A stretch of DNA of 64,000 nucleotides, from positions 453,353-517,352 of the forward strand of contig NZ_FPBA01000002.1 in NCBI RefSeq assembly GCF_900116515.1, given 5' to 3'. The position numbers and the translations under genes were made by a program. The stretch is from Geodermatophilus amargosae (lineage in GTDB: Bacteria > Actinomycetota > Actinomycetes > Mycobacteriales > Geodermatophilaceae). Of the stretch, positions 33,668 to 42,298 are shown one piece after another; positions within the stretch are counted from its first letter, which is position 1; every line of letters starts with the position of its first letter. A model generated the notes under the pieces. The model did no database searches. It saw only the letters and a program-made list of their open reading frames with translations, and had not been told where the DNA came from.

Positions 33668-34420
33668 TCAGGCCTCCTCGGGGTCCGTGCCCCGGACGGC
33701 ACGGCCGCCGTCGACCGGCAGCACCACCCCGGTGAGGAAGGCGGCCGCGTCGGAGAGCAGGAAGGCGACGACGTCGGCGACCTCCTCCGGCGTCCCCACG
33801 CGGCCGAGCGGGTGCTGGGCGGCCATCTGCGCCTCGGTGCGAGCCGCCTGGTCGGCGCCCTGGCCGGCCAGCAGCGCCCGGTAGCGCGCGGTGTCGATCG
33901 ACCCCAGCGCGACGGCGTTGACGCGGATCCCCGCCGGGCCGGCGTCCACCGCCAGTGCCCGGGTCAGGCCCTCGACGGCGGCCTTCGCGGTCGCGTAGGG
34001 CAGCGCGCCGCGCACCGGCCGCTGCGCCTGGTGGCTGGAGACGTCGACCACGGCCCCGCCCGTCCCCGCGCGGGCGAACCGGCGAAGGGCGGTCGAGCAC
34101 CCGGTCACCACCGGCGCGAGGTCGGCCACGACGAGGCCGAGGACGGCGTCCGCGGGGTCCCGGCCGAGGGTGGCGTCCCGGAACACCGCCGCGTTGTTCA
34201 CCCAGCCGGCCAGGGGACCGGCCGCCTCGGCGCGGTCGGCGGCCTCCTCGGCGACCGCCTCGTCGGCCGCGTCGCCGGTCACGGCCACCAGCCCGTCCGC
34301 GGGCCGCTCCGGCGGGTCCCGGTCGAGCACGACGACGGTCGCGCCGTCGCCCAGCAGCCGCGCCGCGACGGCGCGCCCGATCCCGCGGGCGCCGCCGGTC
34401 ACCACGTACGACCTGCTCAC
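33668..34420 (-). CDS. Short-chain dehydrogenase/reductase
   Basis: 250 residues, classical SDR: TGGARGIGRAVAA, VVLDRD (Asp after strand 2, so NAD preferred), NNAA, catalytic SSHQAQ...YATAK. Substrate is unknown. GTG 34420 has CAGGAT six bases upstream. A separate transcript: a long hairpin isolates it from the sseC operon upstream. Confidence 0.9.
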   Translation of the reverse strand: MSRSYVVTGGARGIGRAVAARLLGDGATVVVLDRDPPERPADGLVAVTGDAADEAVAEEAADRAEAAGPLAGWVNNAAVFRDATLGRDPADAVLGLVVADLAPVVTGCSTALRRFARAGTGGAVVDVSSHQAQRPVRGALPYATAKAAVEGLTRALAVDAGPAGIRVNAVALGSIDTARYRALLAGQGADQAARTEAQMAAQHPLGRVGTPEEVADVVAFLLSDAAAFLTGVVLPVDGGRAVRGTDPEEA

Positions 34421-34447
34421 GGGCCCATCCTGGCCCCGGGGACACGA

Positions 34448-34483
34448 CAGCGCCCCTCCCGGCCGGAACCGGGAGGGGCGCTG
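34448..34483 (-). terminator. Terminator of the rhodanese-sseC operon
   Basis: CAGCGCCCCTCCCGG and CCGGGAGGGGCGCTG form a perfect 15-bp stem with loop CCGGAA, starting ten bases after the sseC stop. Confidence 0.8.
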
Positions 34484-34493
34484 GGCCCTGCAG

Positions 34494-34787
34494 CTACTCG
34501 AGGACGACGGTGGTCTCGGTCAGACCGACCTCGGCCTCGACGACGCGCTCACCGCGGCCGACGGGGGCCAGCGACCGCAGCTTCCACTGCCCCGGGGCGG
34601 CGAAGAAGCGGAACTCCCCCTCAGGGCTGGTCACCACCTCGGCGGTGAACTCGTCGGTGGCGTCGAGCAGCCGGACGTACGCGCCGGCCACGGGGGCGCC
34701 GTCGTGCCAGACCTGGCCCTGGATCACCGTCTGGGTGCTCAGGTCGATGCCGGCCAGGGTGCCGCCCTGCTTCGGTGCTCCGCACAT
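34494..34787 (-). CDS. sseC: DUF1416 protein SseC
   Basis: 97 residues, a small beta-sandwich family found next to thiosulfate sulfurtransferase genes in actinobacteria (SseC in M. tuberculosis). MCGAPKQGG carries a lone Cys at residue 2 that could accept sulfur. The rest is a transthyretin-like fold (IQGQVWHDGAPVAGAYVRL, with FRFFAAPGQWKLR). It starts six bases after the rhodanese stop, so one transcript. Confidence 0.9.
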   Translation of the reverse strand: MCGAPKQGGTLAGIDLSTQTVIQGQVWHDGAPVAGAYVRLLDATDEFTAEVVTSPEGEFRFFAAPGQWKLRSLAPVGRGERVVEAEVGLTETTVVLE

Positions 34788-34793
34788 GTCAGC

Positions 34794-35621
34794 TCACTTC
34801 TCGATCGGCACGCCGACGAGCGAGCCGTACTCGACCCAGCTGCCGTCGTAGTTCTTGACGTCCTCCTTGCCGAGCAGCTCGCGCAGCACGAACCAGGTGT
34901 GGCTCGAGCGCTCGCCGATCCGGCAGTAGGCGATGGTCGCCTTGCTGTCGTCGAAGCCCTGCTCCGCGTAGAGCGCCTCGAGCTGCTCGTCGCTCTTGAA
35001 CGTGCCGTCCTCGTTGGCCGCCTTGCTCCACGGGATGTTCTTCGCCGTGGGGACGTGGCCGCCCTTCTGCGCCTGCTCCTGCGGCAGGTGCGCCGGGGCG
35101 AGGATCTTGCCGGAGAACTCGTCGGGCGAGCGGACGTCGATGATGTTCTTCGAGCCGATCGAGGCCACGACCTCGTCGCGGAAGGCGCGGATCGAGAGGT
35201 CCGGGTCCTGGGCCGTGTACTGCGTGGCCGGGCGCTCCACGGCGTCCTTGGACAGCGGGCGGCCGTCGAGCTCCCACTTCTTGCGGCCGCCGTCGACGAG
35301 CTTGACGTCCTGGTGGCCGTAGAGCTTGAAGTACCAGTAGGCGTAGGCGGCGAACCAGTTGTTGTTGCCGCCGTACAGGACGACGGTGTCGTCGTTGGCG
35401 ATGCCGCGCGAGGACAGCAGGGCCTCGAAAGCGCTCTTGTCGACGAAGTCGCGGCGCAGCGGGTCCTGCAGGTCCTGCTTCCAGTCCAGCTTGACGGCAC
35501 CCTCGAGGTGGCCGCCGTCGTAGGCGCTGGTGTCCTCGTCGACCTCGACGAAGACGATGCCGGGCTGGCCGAGGTGTTCCTGGGCCCAGTCGGCGGTGAC
35601 GAGCACGTCGTTGCGGCTCAT
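34794..35621 (-). CDS. Thiosulfate sulfurtransferase (rhodanese, CysA2/SseA type)
   Basis: 275 residues, two rhodanese domains. The active loop CRIGERSS holds catalytic C233 in the C-terminal domain; the N-terminal domain is inactive. Transfers sulfur from thiosulfate to cyanide or thiol acceptors. GGAGGAG precedes ATG 35621. About 215 bp upstream is a cysteine-containing leader ORF, the arrangement known for cysA2-sseC2 of mycobacteria. Confidence 0.93.
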   Translation of the reverse strand: MSRNDVLVTADWAQEHLGQPGIVFVEVDEDTSAYDGGHLEGAVKLDWKQDLQDPLRRDFVDKSAFEALLSSRGIANDDTVVLYGGNNNWFAAYAYWYFKLYGHQDVKLVDGGRKKWELDGRPLSKDAVERPATQYTAQDPDLSIRAFRDEVVASIGSKNIIDVRSPDEFSGKILAPAHLPQEQAQKGGHVPTAKNIPWSKAANEDGTFKSDEQLEALYAEQGFDDSKATIAYCRIGERSSHTWFVLRELLGKEDVKNYDGSWVEYGSLVGVPIEK

Positions 35622-35835
35622 GGGGGACTCCTCCGTGTGGTGGGTGTGCGGACGATCAGGCGGTGCGGGCGGGACTGACCCGCCGGACGGTCGGGTGCGG
35701 CTCCTGTCCGCCGGCGCCGGGGACCCGCGCGGGTGACCGCGGGCCGCGCACGTCGGCCGTGCGGGCAGGACTCGGGGACATCGATGGGCTCTCCGGACGG
35801 CGGTCAGGGCACGTCTGGGCGGAGCGGGGCCGCCC

Positions 35836-35910
35836 TCAGGAGGCGCGACACAGGCAGCTGCCGACGCGGCACAGGTCGACTGTGCGGCGCGAGGTCAGCA
35901 GGGTGCCCAC
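35836..35910 (-). CDS. Cysteine-containing leader peptide of the sulfurtransferase operon
   Basis: 24 residues from GTG 35910; basic middle (TSRRTVD) and three cysteines at C14, C19 and C21 near the end (CRVGSCLCRAS). TACCCT on the minus strand lies six bases upstream, so it is leaderless. A short uORF with clustered Cys codons ahead of rhodanese-sseC is known in mycobacteria to attenuate expression when cysteine is ample. About 215 nt of G/C-rich leader follow before the rhodanese ATG. Confidence 0.75.
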   Translation of the reverse strand: MGTLLTSRRTVDLCRVGSCLCRAS

Positions 35911-35927
35911 GGGGCGAGGGTAACCGA

Positions 35928-36257
35928 TCACGACCGGACCCCCGTGTGGGCGTCGACGAGGGCGGTGAGCTCCTCCGGCCGCGGGGCGCCGCTGCTGCGG
36001 CCGAGCAGCCGCCCCTCGCGGTCGACGTAGAACAGCGTCGGCGTGCGCCGCACGTCGAGCTCGCGGACGGCGGCGAGGTGGCTCTCGGCGTCGACGTGGA
36101 CGTGGGCCAGCCCCGGCCGGGTGGCCTGCAGGTGCTGCAGCCGGGCACGCGTGGTCCGGCACGGCCCGCAGAACGCGGTGGAGAACTGGACGACGGTCAG
36201 GTCGGCGTCGGCCGGCCGCACGCCGAGGCCCTTGAGCACCGCGACGGGTCCGCCCAC
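35928..36257 (-). CDS. Thioredoxin-family protein
   Basis: 109 residues. Thioredoxin fold with active site CGPC (C30-C33, in FSTAFCGPCR) and cis-proline region RRTPTLF. No signal peptide, so cytoplasmic. It matches the place of ThiX (Rv0816c) beside cysA2 in mycobacteria. GTG 36257 follows GGAGGAGGA by four bases. The sulfur leader ORF begins just downstream with its own promoter. Confidence 0.9.
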   Translation of the reverse strand: MGGPVAVLKGLGVRPADADLTVVQFSTAFCGPCRTTRARLQHLQATRPGLAHVHVDAESHLAAVRELDVRRTPTLFYVDREGRLLGRSSGAPRPEELTALVDAHTGVRS

Positions 36258-36384
36258 GCGCTCCTCCTCCGCCGGTCGCGACCGGCCGTCGCGGGTGCGC
36301 GGTCGCCGCGGCGGGCTCCGCCGGTCGGGTACCGCTCCTCCCCCGCACGAACCCGACCGGACCGGTGTGCATTCCCGGGCGGGC

Positions 36385-37074
36385 TCAGGACGCGCGCAGC
36401 ACCGTGTCGGTGGCCTCGGCGGTGACGTCGACGCCGTCGTCGGCCGGCCGCAGGCCCGTCAGCCGCAGCCCGAACGGCAGCTCCACGGGGTAGCGCAGGT
36501 CCAGCAGGTCGGCGGCCCGGTCGACGACGAGGTCCGGGACGTCGACCCCCGCCGCCTCCGCCCCCTCGACGTCGACCACGAGGTCCTGGCCGTCGAGCGA
36601 CACCGTGCCGACGGCGGTGAGCGGCACCGAGTAGCCGAGCACCTCGACCGTGCGGGTGACGCGGAGCCCGTCGCCCTCGCGCGCCAGGCGGGTGTCGCCG
36701 CCGAGCTGCCGCGCGAGCAGCGCGTAGGACAGCGTCGCGGTGCCGTCCACCCGGTCGACCGGCACCTCCCGCACCGACCCCGACAGCGCGTCGGACAGCG
36801 GCACGTGGGCCCCGCGCAGGCGGATGTCGGCGCGGGTGCCCTCGGGCTGGCCGAGTTCCGCGGCGGTCAGGGTGACCCGGACGTCGTCGTAGGTGCCCGA
36901 CACCGCCTGGGTGAGGAACGGCCACCCCACGAAGTCGACGTCCGGGGTCCCGGCCAGCCCGCCCGAGTCGCGCAGCGCCTCGGCCACCCGGTCCTCGGCG
37001 ACGCCCTCGGCCACCGGGTCGGCGACGAGCGCGAGCACCACGAGCAGCGCGAGGACGACGAGGAGGGCGCGCAC
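36385..37074 (-). CDS. lmeA: DUF2993 LmeA-like phospholipid-binding protein
   Basis: 229 residues. N-terminal signal/anchor helix (RALLVVLALLVVLALVADPV), then the DUF2993 beta-rich lipid-binding domain (VDFVGWPFLTQAVSGTYDDV). LmeA of mycobacteria supports lipomannan elongation and lies in the same position near glnR (Rv0817c). GTG 37074 begins four bases after the stop of the membrane protein gene, so one operon. Confidence 0.85.
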   Translation of the reverse strand: MRALLVVLALLVVLALVADPVAEGVAEDRVAEALRDSGGLAGTPDVDFVGWPFLTQAVSGTYDDVRVTLTAAELGQPEGTRADIRLRGAHVPLSDALSGSVREVPVDRVDGTATLSYALLARQLGGDTRLAREGDGLRVTRTVEVLGYSVPLTAVGTVSLDGQDLVVDVEGAEAAGVDVPDLVVDRAADLLDLRYPVELPFGLRLTGLRPADDGVDVTAEATDTVLRAS

Positions 37075-37078
37075 CGGC

Positions 37079-37906
37079 TCAGACGACGGCCAGCGCCAGG
37101 AGCACCGGCGCGCAGACGGCCAGCGGCAGGACCGCCTCGACCGCGACCCCCGCTCCCGTGGCGCCCCGGCCCCGGGCCTCGCCGAGGACGAAGGAGGCGG
37201 CGGTCCCGGCCAGCGCGGCGACCAGTCCGAGCACCAGGCCGGTGGTGACGCCGGAGACGACGTCGACCAGCTCCCCGGTGCCGCTCTCGAGCAGCGCGAC
37301 GGCGACCCCGGCCGCGACGGCGAGCAGCAGCCCCGGCACGCCGCGGTCGGCCCCGTCGGCGAGCATGGGCCGGGGCAGGACGGCGTCGACGAGGTGGCCG
37401 GCCACCAGCGCGGCGCCGACGACCAGCAGCGGCGAGCCGGTGGGGTCACCGTCGTCCCCGGCGACGTGGGGCAGCAGCAGGAGCGCCAGCGCGCAGCAGG
37501 CCGCGACCAGCAGCGCGACGCTGCCGAGCGAGCCGACGACGTCCGTGCGCGGCGGCCGGCGCAGCATCTGGTGCAGCACGGCGGCGATCATCGCGGGACC
37601 GGCCACGGCCAGCAGCAGTCCGGGACCGGGCCGGTCCCCGGAGGGGGCGAGCAGGCCGACGGCGAGGTCGGCGCCGACCGCGGCCGCGGCCCCGAGGACC
37701 GCGACGCCCACCGCACCGGCCGGTGCCGTGGCGGGCGCCCACGCGGCCACCAGGACCGCCTGCAGCACCAGGACGGCGGCCAGCCGGCCGTGCTCGCCGA
37801 GGAGGTCCGGCGCGAGCAGCAGGAGCGCGACGGCGGCTCCCGAGACGACGGCGGCGGCGACGTGCCGCGCCCGGGTGGCGGGCCGGGTGTCCAGCGCCGT
37901 GGTCAC
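37079..37906 (-). CDS. Polytopic hypothetical membrane protein
   Basis: 275 residues, about eight membrane helices, no recognised motif, Ala/Val/Leu-rich. GTG 37906 has GGAGG four bases upstream. First gene of the pair with lmeA; divergent from glnR. A partner of the lipid-binding protein is possible, but nothing in the sequence proves it. Confidence 0.75.
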   Translation of the reverse strand: MTTALDTRPATRARHVAAAVVSGAAVALLLLAPDLLGEHGRLAAVLVLQAVLVAAWAPATAPAGAVGVAVLGAAAAVGADLAVGLLAPSGDRPGPGLLLAVAGPAMIAAVLHQMLRRPPRTDVVGSLGSVALLVAACCALALLLLPHVAGDDGDPTGSPLLVVGAALVAGHLVDAVLPRPMLADGADRGVPGLLLAVAAGVAVALLESGTGELVDVVSGVTTGLVLGLVAALAGTAASFVLGEARGRGATGAGVAVEAVLPLAVCAPVLLALAVV

Positions 37907-38116
37907 GCGCCCTCCTGCCCGGTGCCGCCCGGCAGCCCCGCCGGTGCCGTCGTCTCCTGATCGCACCGATCGTCGCAGACACCCCGGGCCCGGCGCGCCC
38001 GAACAGCCGAGCGGGGCCGGCGTCCCCGGCGTGTCCCGGCCCCCGCGACGGCTCCGGGTGAGGTCGGTCACGGATCCCACACCGAGCGGTACGTGGGGTG
38101 ACGGCAACACGTCGGT

Positions 38117-38122
38117 TATCCT
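38117..38122 (+). promoter_or_regulatory. -10 element (TATCCT) of glnR
   Basis: TATCCT is about 50 bases before the glnR ATG; no clear -35. The leader carries a GAGGAGA ribosome site. Confidence 0.45.
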
Positions 38123-38170
38123 GCTGTCTCGGTTCGACAGCGCCGTCGACGCCCTCCCCGAGGAGACGAC

Positions 38171-38941
38171 ATGCGACTCGTGCTCATGACCGCGGCGCGT
38201 CAGGCCACGACCGAGGTGCTGCCCGCCCTGGGCCTGCTCGGCCACCAGGTGCGCGTCGTGGCCCCCGAACTGTCGAGCCTGCTCGACGGCGACTCCGGCG
38301 ACGTCGTGCTCGTCGACGCCCGCCACGACCTCATCCAGGCCCGGACGCTGTGCGGCCTGCTGTCCTCCACCGGGGTCGCCTCCGCCCTCGTCGCGGTCCT
38401 CTCGGAGGGCGGGCTGGTCGCGCTGTCGGCCGACTGGGGCGTCGACGACGTCCTGCTCGACACCGCCGGGCCGGCCGAGGTCGACGCCCGGCTGAAGTGG
38501 GCCACCGCCCGCCGGCTGGCCGCGGCCACCCCGGCCGACGGCGCCGACGGCGGGGTCACCCAGGCCGGCGAGCTGGTCATCGACGAGCACAGCTACTCGG
38601 CCAAGCTCCGCGGCCGCCCGCTCGACCTCACGTACAAGGAGTTCGAGCTCCTCAAGTACCTCGCCCAGCACCCGGGCCGGGTCTTCTCCCGCGCCCAGCT
38701 GCTGCAGGAGATCTGGGGCTACGACTACTTCGGCGGCACCCGCACCGTCGACGTCCACGTGCGCCGGCTGCGCGCCAAGCTGGGCACCGAGCACGAGGCC
38801 CTGATCGGCACGGTCCGCAACGTGGGCTACAAGCTCGACCAGCACGTCGCCGACGCCACCGCCGCGGCCGCCCGCGCCCAGGCGGAGGAGCCCGTCACGA
38901 CCACCGTGTCCGACGCGCGCGACACCGCTCCGCTGCTCTGA
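38171..38941 (+). CDS. glnR: Nitrogen-response regulator GlnR (OmpR family)
   Basis: 256 residues. Atypical receiver (residues 1-115; LVDARHDLI at the phospho-site) and an OmpR winged helix ([20 protein letters not shown], then [15 protein letters not shown]). The DNA-binding part is nearly the GlnR consensus and differs from RegX3. GlnR is usually an orphan regulator of glutamine synthetase and ammonium genes. The C-terminal 35 residues are acidic, variable. It ends overlapping the presumed mshD start. Neighbour order sseC-cysA2-thiX-lmeA-glnR-mshD matches mycobacteria. Confidence 0.92.
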   Translation: MRLVLMTAARQATTEVLPALGLLGHQVRVVAPELSSLLDGDSGDVVLVDARHDLIQARTLCGLLSSTGVASALVAVLSEGGLVALSADWGVDDVLLDTAGPAEVDARLKWATARRLAAATPADGADGGVTQAGELVIDEHSYSAKLRGRPLDLTYKEFELLKYLAQHPGRVFSRAQLLQEIWGYDYFGGTRTVDVHVRRLRAKLGTEHEALIGTVRNVGYKLDQHVADATAAAARAQAEEPVTTTVSDARDTAPLL

Positions 38942-39876
38942 GCGCCGCCGCCGTCTCCGGCTCCGCGCGGCTCGACCCCGCGCGGACCGCGGCCGTCCTC
39001 GCGCTGCTGCGCGCGGCGGCCGAGGCCGACGGCGTGCGCCCGCTGTCGGAGGAGGCCGAGCTGCGGCTGCAGCACGGCGGCCCGCCCGGTGGCCACGACG
39101 TCCTGGCCACCGACGCCGACGGCGCGGTGACCGGATACGCCCGGCTCGAGCTCGGCGACGGCACCGAGGACGCCGAGGCCGAGCTCGTCGTCGCCCCCGG
39201 CGCCCGGCGGCGCGGGACCGGGCGGGCGCTGCTCACCCGGCTCGAGGAACTCGCGGCCGGCCGCCCGCTCCGCGTCTGGGCGCACGGCGACCTGCCGGCC
39301 GCCACCGCACTGGCCACCGGCCGCGGCTACACCCGGGCCCGCGTGCTGCTGCAGATGCGCCGCCCGCTCGGCGACGCCGACCTCACCGAGGGCCCGGCGC
39401 TCCCGGCCGGGGTGTCGGTGGCCGCCTTCCGTCCCGGCCGCGACGAGGCGGCCTGGCTGCGGCTCAACGCCCGGGCCTTCGCCGCGCACCCGGAGCAGGG
39501 CGCGTGGACCCCGGAGGACCTGGAGCTGCGCGAGGCCGAGCCCTGGTTCGACCCGGCCGGGTTCCTGCTCGCCTGGCGGGGCGACCGGGACGCCGGCGGC
39601 ACGCTGCTCGGCGCGCACTGGACCAAGGTGCACCCGCCCGGCGACGCCGGCCCGGACGCCGTCGGCGAGGTGTACGTGCTCGGCATCGACCCCGACACCC
39701 AGGGGCTCGGGCTGGGCCGGGCACTCACCGTCCGCGGCTTGGCGCACCTGCGCGGGCGCGGGCTCGACGAGGTGCTCCTCTACGTCGAGGAGGACAACAG
39801 CGCCGCGGTGGCCCTCTACGGGCGCACCGGCTTCACGCCGTACGCCGTCGACGTCTCCTGGCGGCGCACTCCCTGA
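38938..39876 (+). CDS. mshD: Mycothiol synthase MshD
   Basis: 312 residues from CTG 38938. Two GNAT acetyltransferase repeats: a degenerate N-terminal domain and a catalytic C-terminal domain with [17 protein letters not shown] and [17 protein letters not shown]. MshD acetylates Cys-GlcN-Ins to mycothiol. No ATG, GTG or TTG occurs between 38938 and the coding region that matches the family's start, so a CTG overlapping the glnR TGA (CTGA) is inferred. The next GTG lies too far inside. Confidence 0.88.
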   Translation: MSAAAVSGSARLDPARTAAVLALLRAAAEADGVRPLSEEAELRLQHGGPPGGHDVLATDADGAVTGYARLELGDGTEDAEAELVVAPGARRRGTGRALLTRLEELAAGRPLRVWAHGDLPAATALATGRGYTRARVLLQMRRPLGDADLTEGPALPAGVSVAAFRPGRDEAAWLRLNARAFAAHPEQGAWTPEDLELREAEPWFDPAGFLLAWRGDRDAGGTLLGAHWTKVHPPGDAGPDAVGEVYVLGIDPDTQGLGLGRALTVRGLAHLRGRGLDEVLLYVEEDNSAAVALYGRTGFTPYAVDVSWRRTP

Positions 39877-39945
39877 TCCCCGGACCGGGTGCAAACGGTC
39901 CTTCCTCCCGCACCGCGGGTGTCCGCCGCCACAGGAAACGCCCGG

Positions 39946-40022
39946 GTTCACCTGCTCGACGTGACGCCGTTCTCACCCGGTCGGGAAAGCCTCCGCGGGC
40001 GTTCACCGCTCGTTCACCGAGC
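39946..40022 (+). promoter_or_regulatory. Pho boxes upstream of pstS
   Basis: The core is two adjacent 11-mers, GTTCACCGCTC (40001-40011) and GTTCACCGAGC (40012-40022), differing only near the end. Weaker units lie upstream: GTTCACCTGCT (39946-39956) and GTTCTCACC (39969-39977). TACCGT at 40050 is 28 bp from the last core base, the same as at phoU. Confidence 0.8.
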
Positions 40023-40049
40023 GACCCGGGACCGGCCACCTCGGCTGCC

Positions 40050-40055
40050 TACCGT
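40050..40055 (+). promoter_or_regulatory. -10 element (TACCGT) of the pst operon
   Basis: TACCGT without an evident -35, 28 bp after the Pho box core. The leader to TTG 40121 is about 60 nt. Confidence 0.5.
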
Positions 40056-40120
40056 CCCTCTTCGTTGGTCCCACCGTGCCCGGCAACGAGGTCCGGGTCC
40101 CCCTTCCGAAAGGCACTGGG

Positions 40121-41242
40121 TTGAAGCTCAGCACCAGGTCGCGCGCCGTCGTCCTCAGCACGGCGCTGACCAGCACCCTCGCGCTCGCCGCGTGCGGCGC
40201 CGCGAACGAGACCAACAGCTCCTCGGGCGGGGGCGGCGGCAGCGGGTCGAGCGCCGCGGAGCTGAGCGGCGACCTCGTCGGCGCCGGCGCCAGCAGCCAG
40301 CAGGCGGCGATGGAGGCCTGGCAGGCCGGCTTCGAGGGCGAGTACCCCGAGGTCAGCTTCAGCTACGACCCGGTCGGCTCCGGCGGCGGCCGCGAGCAGT
40401 TCATCAGCGGCGCCACCGACTTCGCGGGCTCCGACGCCCCCCTCGACGAGGAGGAGCTGACCGCTGCGCAGGAGCGCTGCGGTGGCGGCGAGGTCTTCGA
40501 GCTGCCCAACTACATCTCGCCGATCGCGGTGATCTTCAACCTCGAGGGCGTCGACGAGCTCAACCTCTCGCCCGACACGATCGCCCGGATCTTCACCGGT
40601 CAGATCACCACCTGGAACGACCCGGCCATCGCCGAGGCGAACCCGGACGCGCAGCTCCCCGACACGGCCATCACCCCCGTGCACCGCGGTGACGACTCGG
40701 GCACCACGGACAACTTCACCGACTACCTGTTCCAGACGGCCGGTGACGTGTGGACCGCCGAGCCCGACGGCGTGTGGCCGCTGCCCGGCGGCGAGGCCGC
40801 CAACGGCACCTCCGGCGTCGTGGGCGTCGTCGAGAGCACGGCCGGCGCCGTCACCTACGCCGACGCCAGCCGCGCCGGTGAGCTCGGTGTCGTCAACGTC
40901 GGCGTGGGCAGCGAGTTCGTCGCCCCGACCCCCGAGTCCGCGGCGGCCGTGGTCGAGAACTCGCCGGCGCTCGAGGGCCGCGGCGAGTACGACTTCGCCA
41001 TCGAGGTCAACCGCCAGACCGAGGGCTCGGGCGAGTACCCGGTCGTCCTGGTGAGCTACCACGTGGGCTGCGTCGAGTACGACGACCAGGCGACCGCCGA
41101 CAACGTCAAGGCCTTCATGTCCTACGTGATCAGCGAGGACGGCCAGCAGGCCGCCGGTGAGAACGCCGGCAACGCGCCGATCTCCGACACCCTGCGCGAG
41201 CAGGCGCAGACCGCGGTCGACGCCATCACCGCCGCCGGCTGA
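40121..41242 (+). CDS. pstS: Phosphate-binding lipoprotein PstS
   Basis: 373 residues from TTG 40121. Lipoprotein signal (KLSTRSRAVVLST) with lipobox LAAC, Cys at residue 25, then a Ser/Gly linker. Phosphate-binding loops GAGASSQQAAMEAW, SGATDFAGSDAPL and HRGDDSGTTDNFTDYL. GAAAGG lies seven bases before the TTG. A longer start at GTG 40076 would put 15 residues before the signal sequence, so is unlikely. First gene of pstSCAB; induced on phosphate starvation through the Pho box. Confidence 0.93.
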   Translation: MKLSTRSRAVVLSTALTSTLALAACGAANETNSSSGGGGGSGSSAAELSGDLVGAGASSQQAAMEAWQAGFEGEYPEVSFSYDPVGSGGGREQFISGATDFAGSDAPLDEEELTAAQERCGGGEVFELPNYISPIAVIFNLEGVDELNLSPDTIARIFTGQITTWNDPAIAEANPDAQLPDTAITPVHRGDDSGTTDNFTDYLFQTAGDVWTAEPDGVWPLPGGEAANGTSGVVGVVESTAGAVTYADASRAGELGVVNVGVGSEFVAPTPESAAAVVENSPALEGRGEYDFAIEVNRQTEGSGEYPVVLVSYHVGCVEYDDQATADNVKAFMSYVISEDGQQAAGENAGNAPISDTLREQAQTAVDAITAAG

Positions 41243-41347
41243 CCGAGCACGCCACCAGGTGGCCCGGGGCGTCGATGACGCCCCGGGTCACCGCCCCGCC
41301 CGGAGACGGGCACTCCCCGCACCACCGATCGACCACCCGGAGCAGCG

Positions 41348-42298
41348 GTGACCGCCACGAAGGCCCCGACCGAACCCCCGAAGCAGCGCGTCGTGCGCCG
41401 GCCCGGTGACCGCATCTTCGCCGGCAGCGCCAAGGGCTCCGGCATCTTCATCCTGCTCGTCCTGGCCGGCGTGGCCGCCTTCCTCATCAGCGAGGCGATC
41501 CCGGCTCTCACCGCCCCGTCGGAGGACATCCCCGGCGGCGAGGGCCTGGCCGGGTACGTCGGCCCCCTCATCCTCGGGACGCTCCTCGGCGCCGTCCTCG
41601 CCCTGCTCGTCGCCACCCCCCTCGCGGTGGGCATCGCGCTCTACATCACCTACTACGCGCCCCGGCGGGTCGCTGCGGGCATGGGCTACGTGATCGACCT
41701 GCTCGCGGCCATCCCGAGCGTCGTCTACGGCTTCTGGGGCCTCGCGGTCCTCGCGCCGACGCTGGTGCCCTTCCACGTCTGGGCCGCCGACCACCTGAGC
41801 TGGATCCCGTTCTTCGCCGGGCCGGCCTCCGCCAGCGGGCGCACGATGCTGACCGTCGGCCTGGTGCTGGCGGTCATGATCCTGCCGATCATCTCGGCCA
41901 TCGCCCGCGAGGTCTTCAGCCAGGCGCCGGCGCTGCACCGCGAGGCCGCCCTGGCCCTCGGCGCGACGCGCTGGGAGATGATCAAGATGGCGGTGCTGCC
42001 CTACGGCAAGTCCGGCGTCATCGCCGGCGCCATGCTCGGCCTCGGGCGGGCCCTGGGCGAGACGATGGCCGTGGCAATCGTCCTGTCCGGCGGTGCCGGC
42101 GCCACGCTCAACCTGATCGGCAGCTCCAACCCCTCGACGATCGCGTCGAACATCGCCCTGCGGTTCCCCGAGGCCACCGGCCTCGGGGTCAACGTCCTGA
42201 TCGCCAGCGGCCTGGTGCTGTTCGTCATCACGCTCGCGGTCAACATGCTCGCCCGCTGGATCGTCAACCGGCGCGCCGACTTCTCCGGAGCCAACTGA
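41348..42298 (+). CDS. pstC: Phosphate ABC permease PstC
   Basis: 316 residues, six membrane helices, the BPD_transp_1 permease EAA loop EAALALGATRWEMIKMAVLP. GTG 41348 with GGAGCAG upstream. The last base overlaps pstA (TGATG). A 105-bp gap after pstS carries no terminator. Confidence 0.95.
   Translation: MTATKAPTEPPKQRVVRRPGDRIFAGSAKGSGIFILLVLAGVAAFLISEAIPALTAPSEDIPGGEGLAGYVGPLILGTLLGAVLALLVATPLAVGIALYITYYAPRRVAAGMGYVIDLLAAIPSVVYGFWGLAVLAPTLVPFHVWAADHLSWIPFFAGPASASGRTMLTVGLVLAVMILPIISAIAREVFSQAPALHREAALALGATRWEMIKMAVLPYGKSGVIAGAMLGLGRALGETMAVAIVLSGGAGATLNLIGSSNPSTIASNIALRFPEATGLGVNVLIASGLVLFVITLAVNMLARWIVNRRADFSGAN

Noticed and set aside
35622..35835. A classical intrinsic terminator between the Cys leader and rhodanese
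   Set aside because: Several G/C-rich pairings are possible but none forms a single strong stem with a T-run, so no terminator is annotated.
40076..40120. GTG 40076 as pstS start
   Set aside because: Would put 15 residues before a well-formed lipoprotein signal; TTG 40121 has a ribosome site seven bases upstream.
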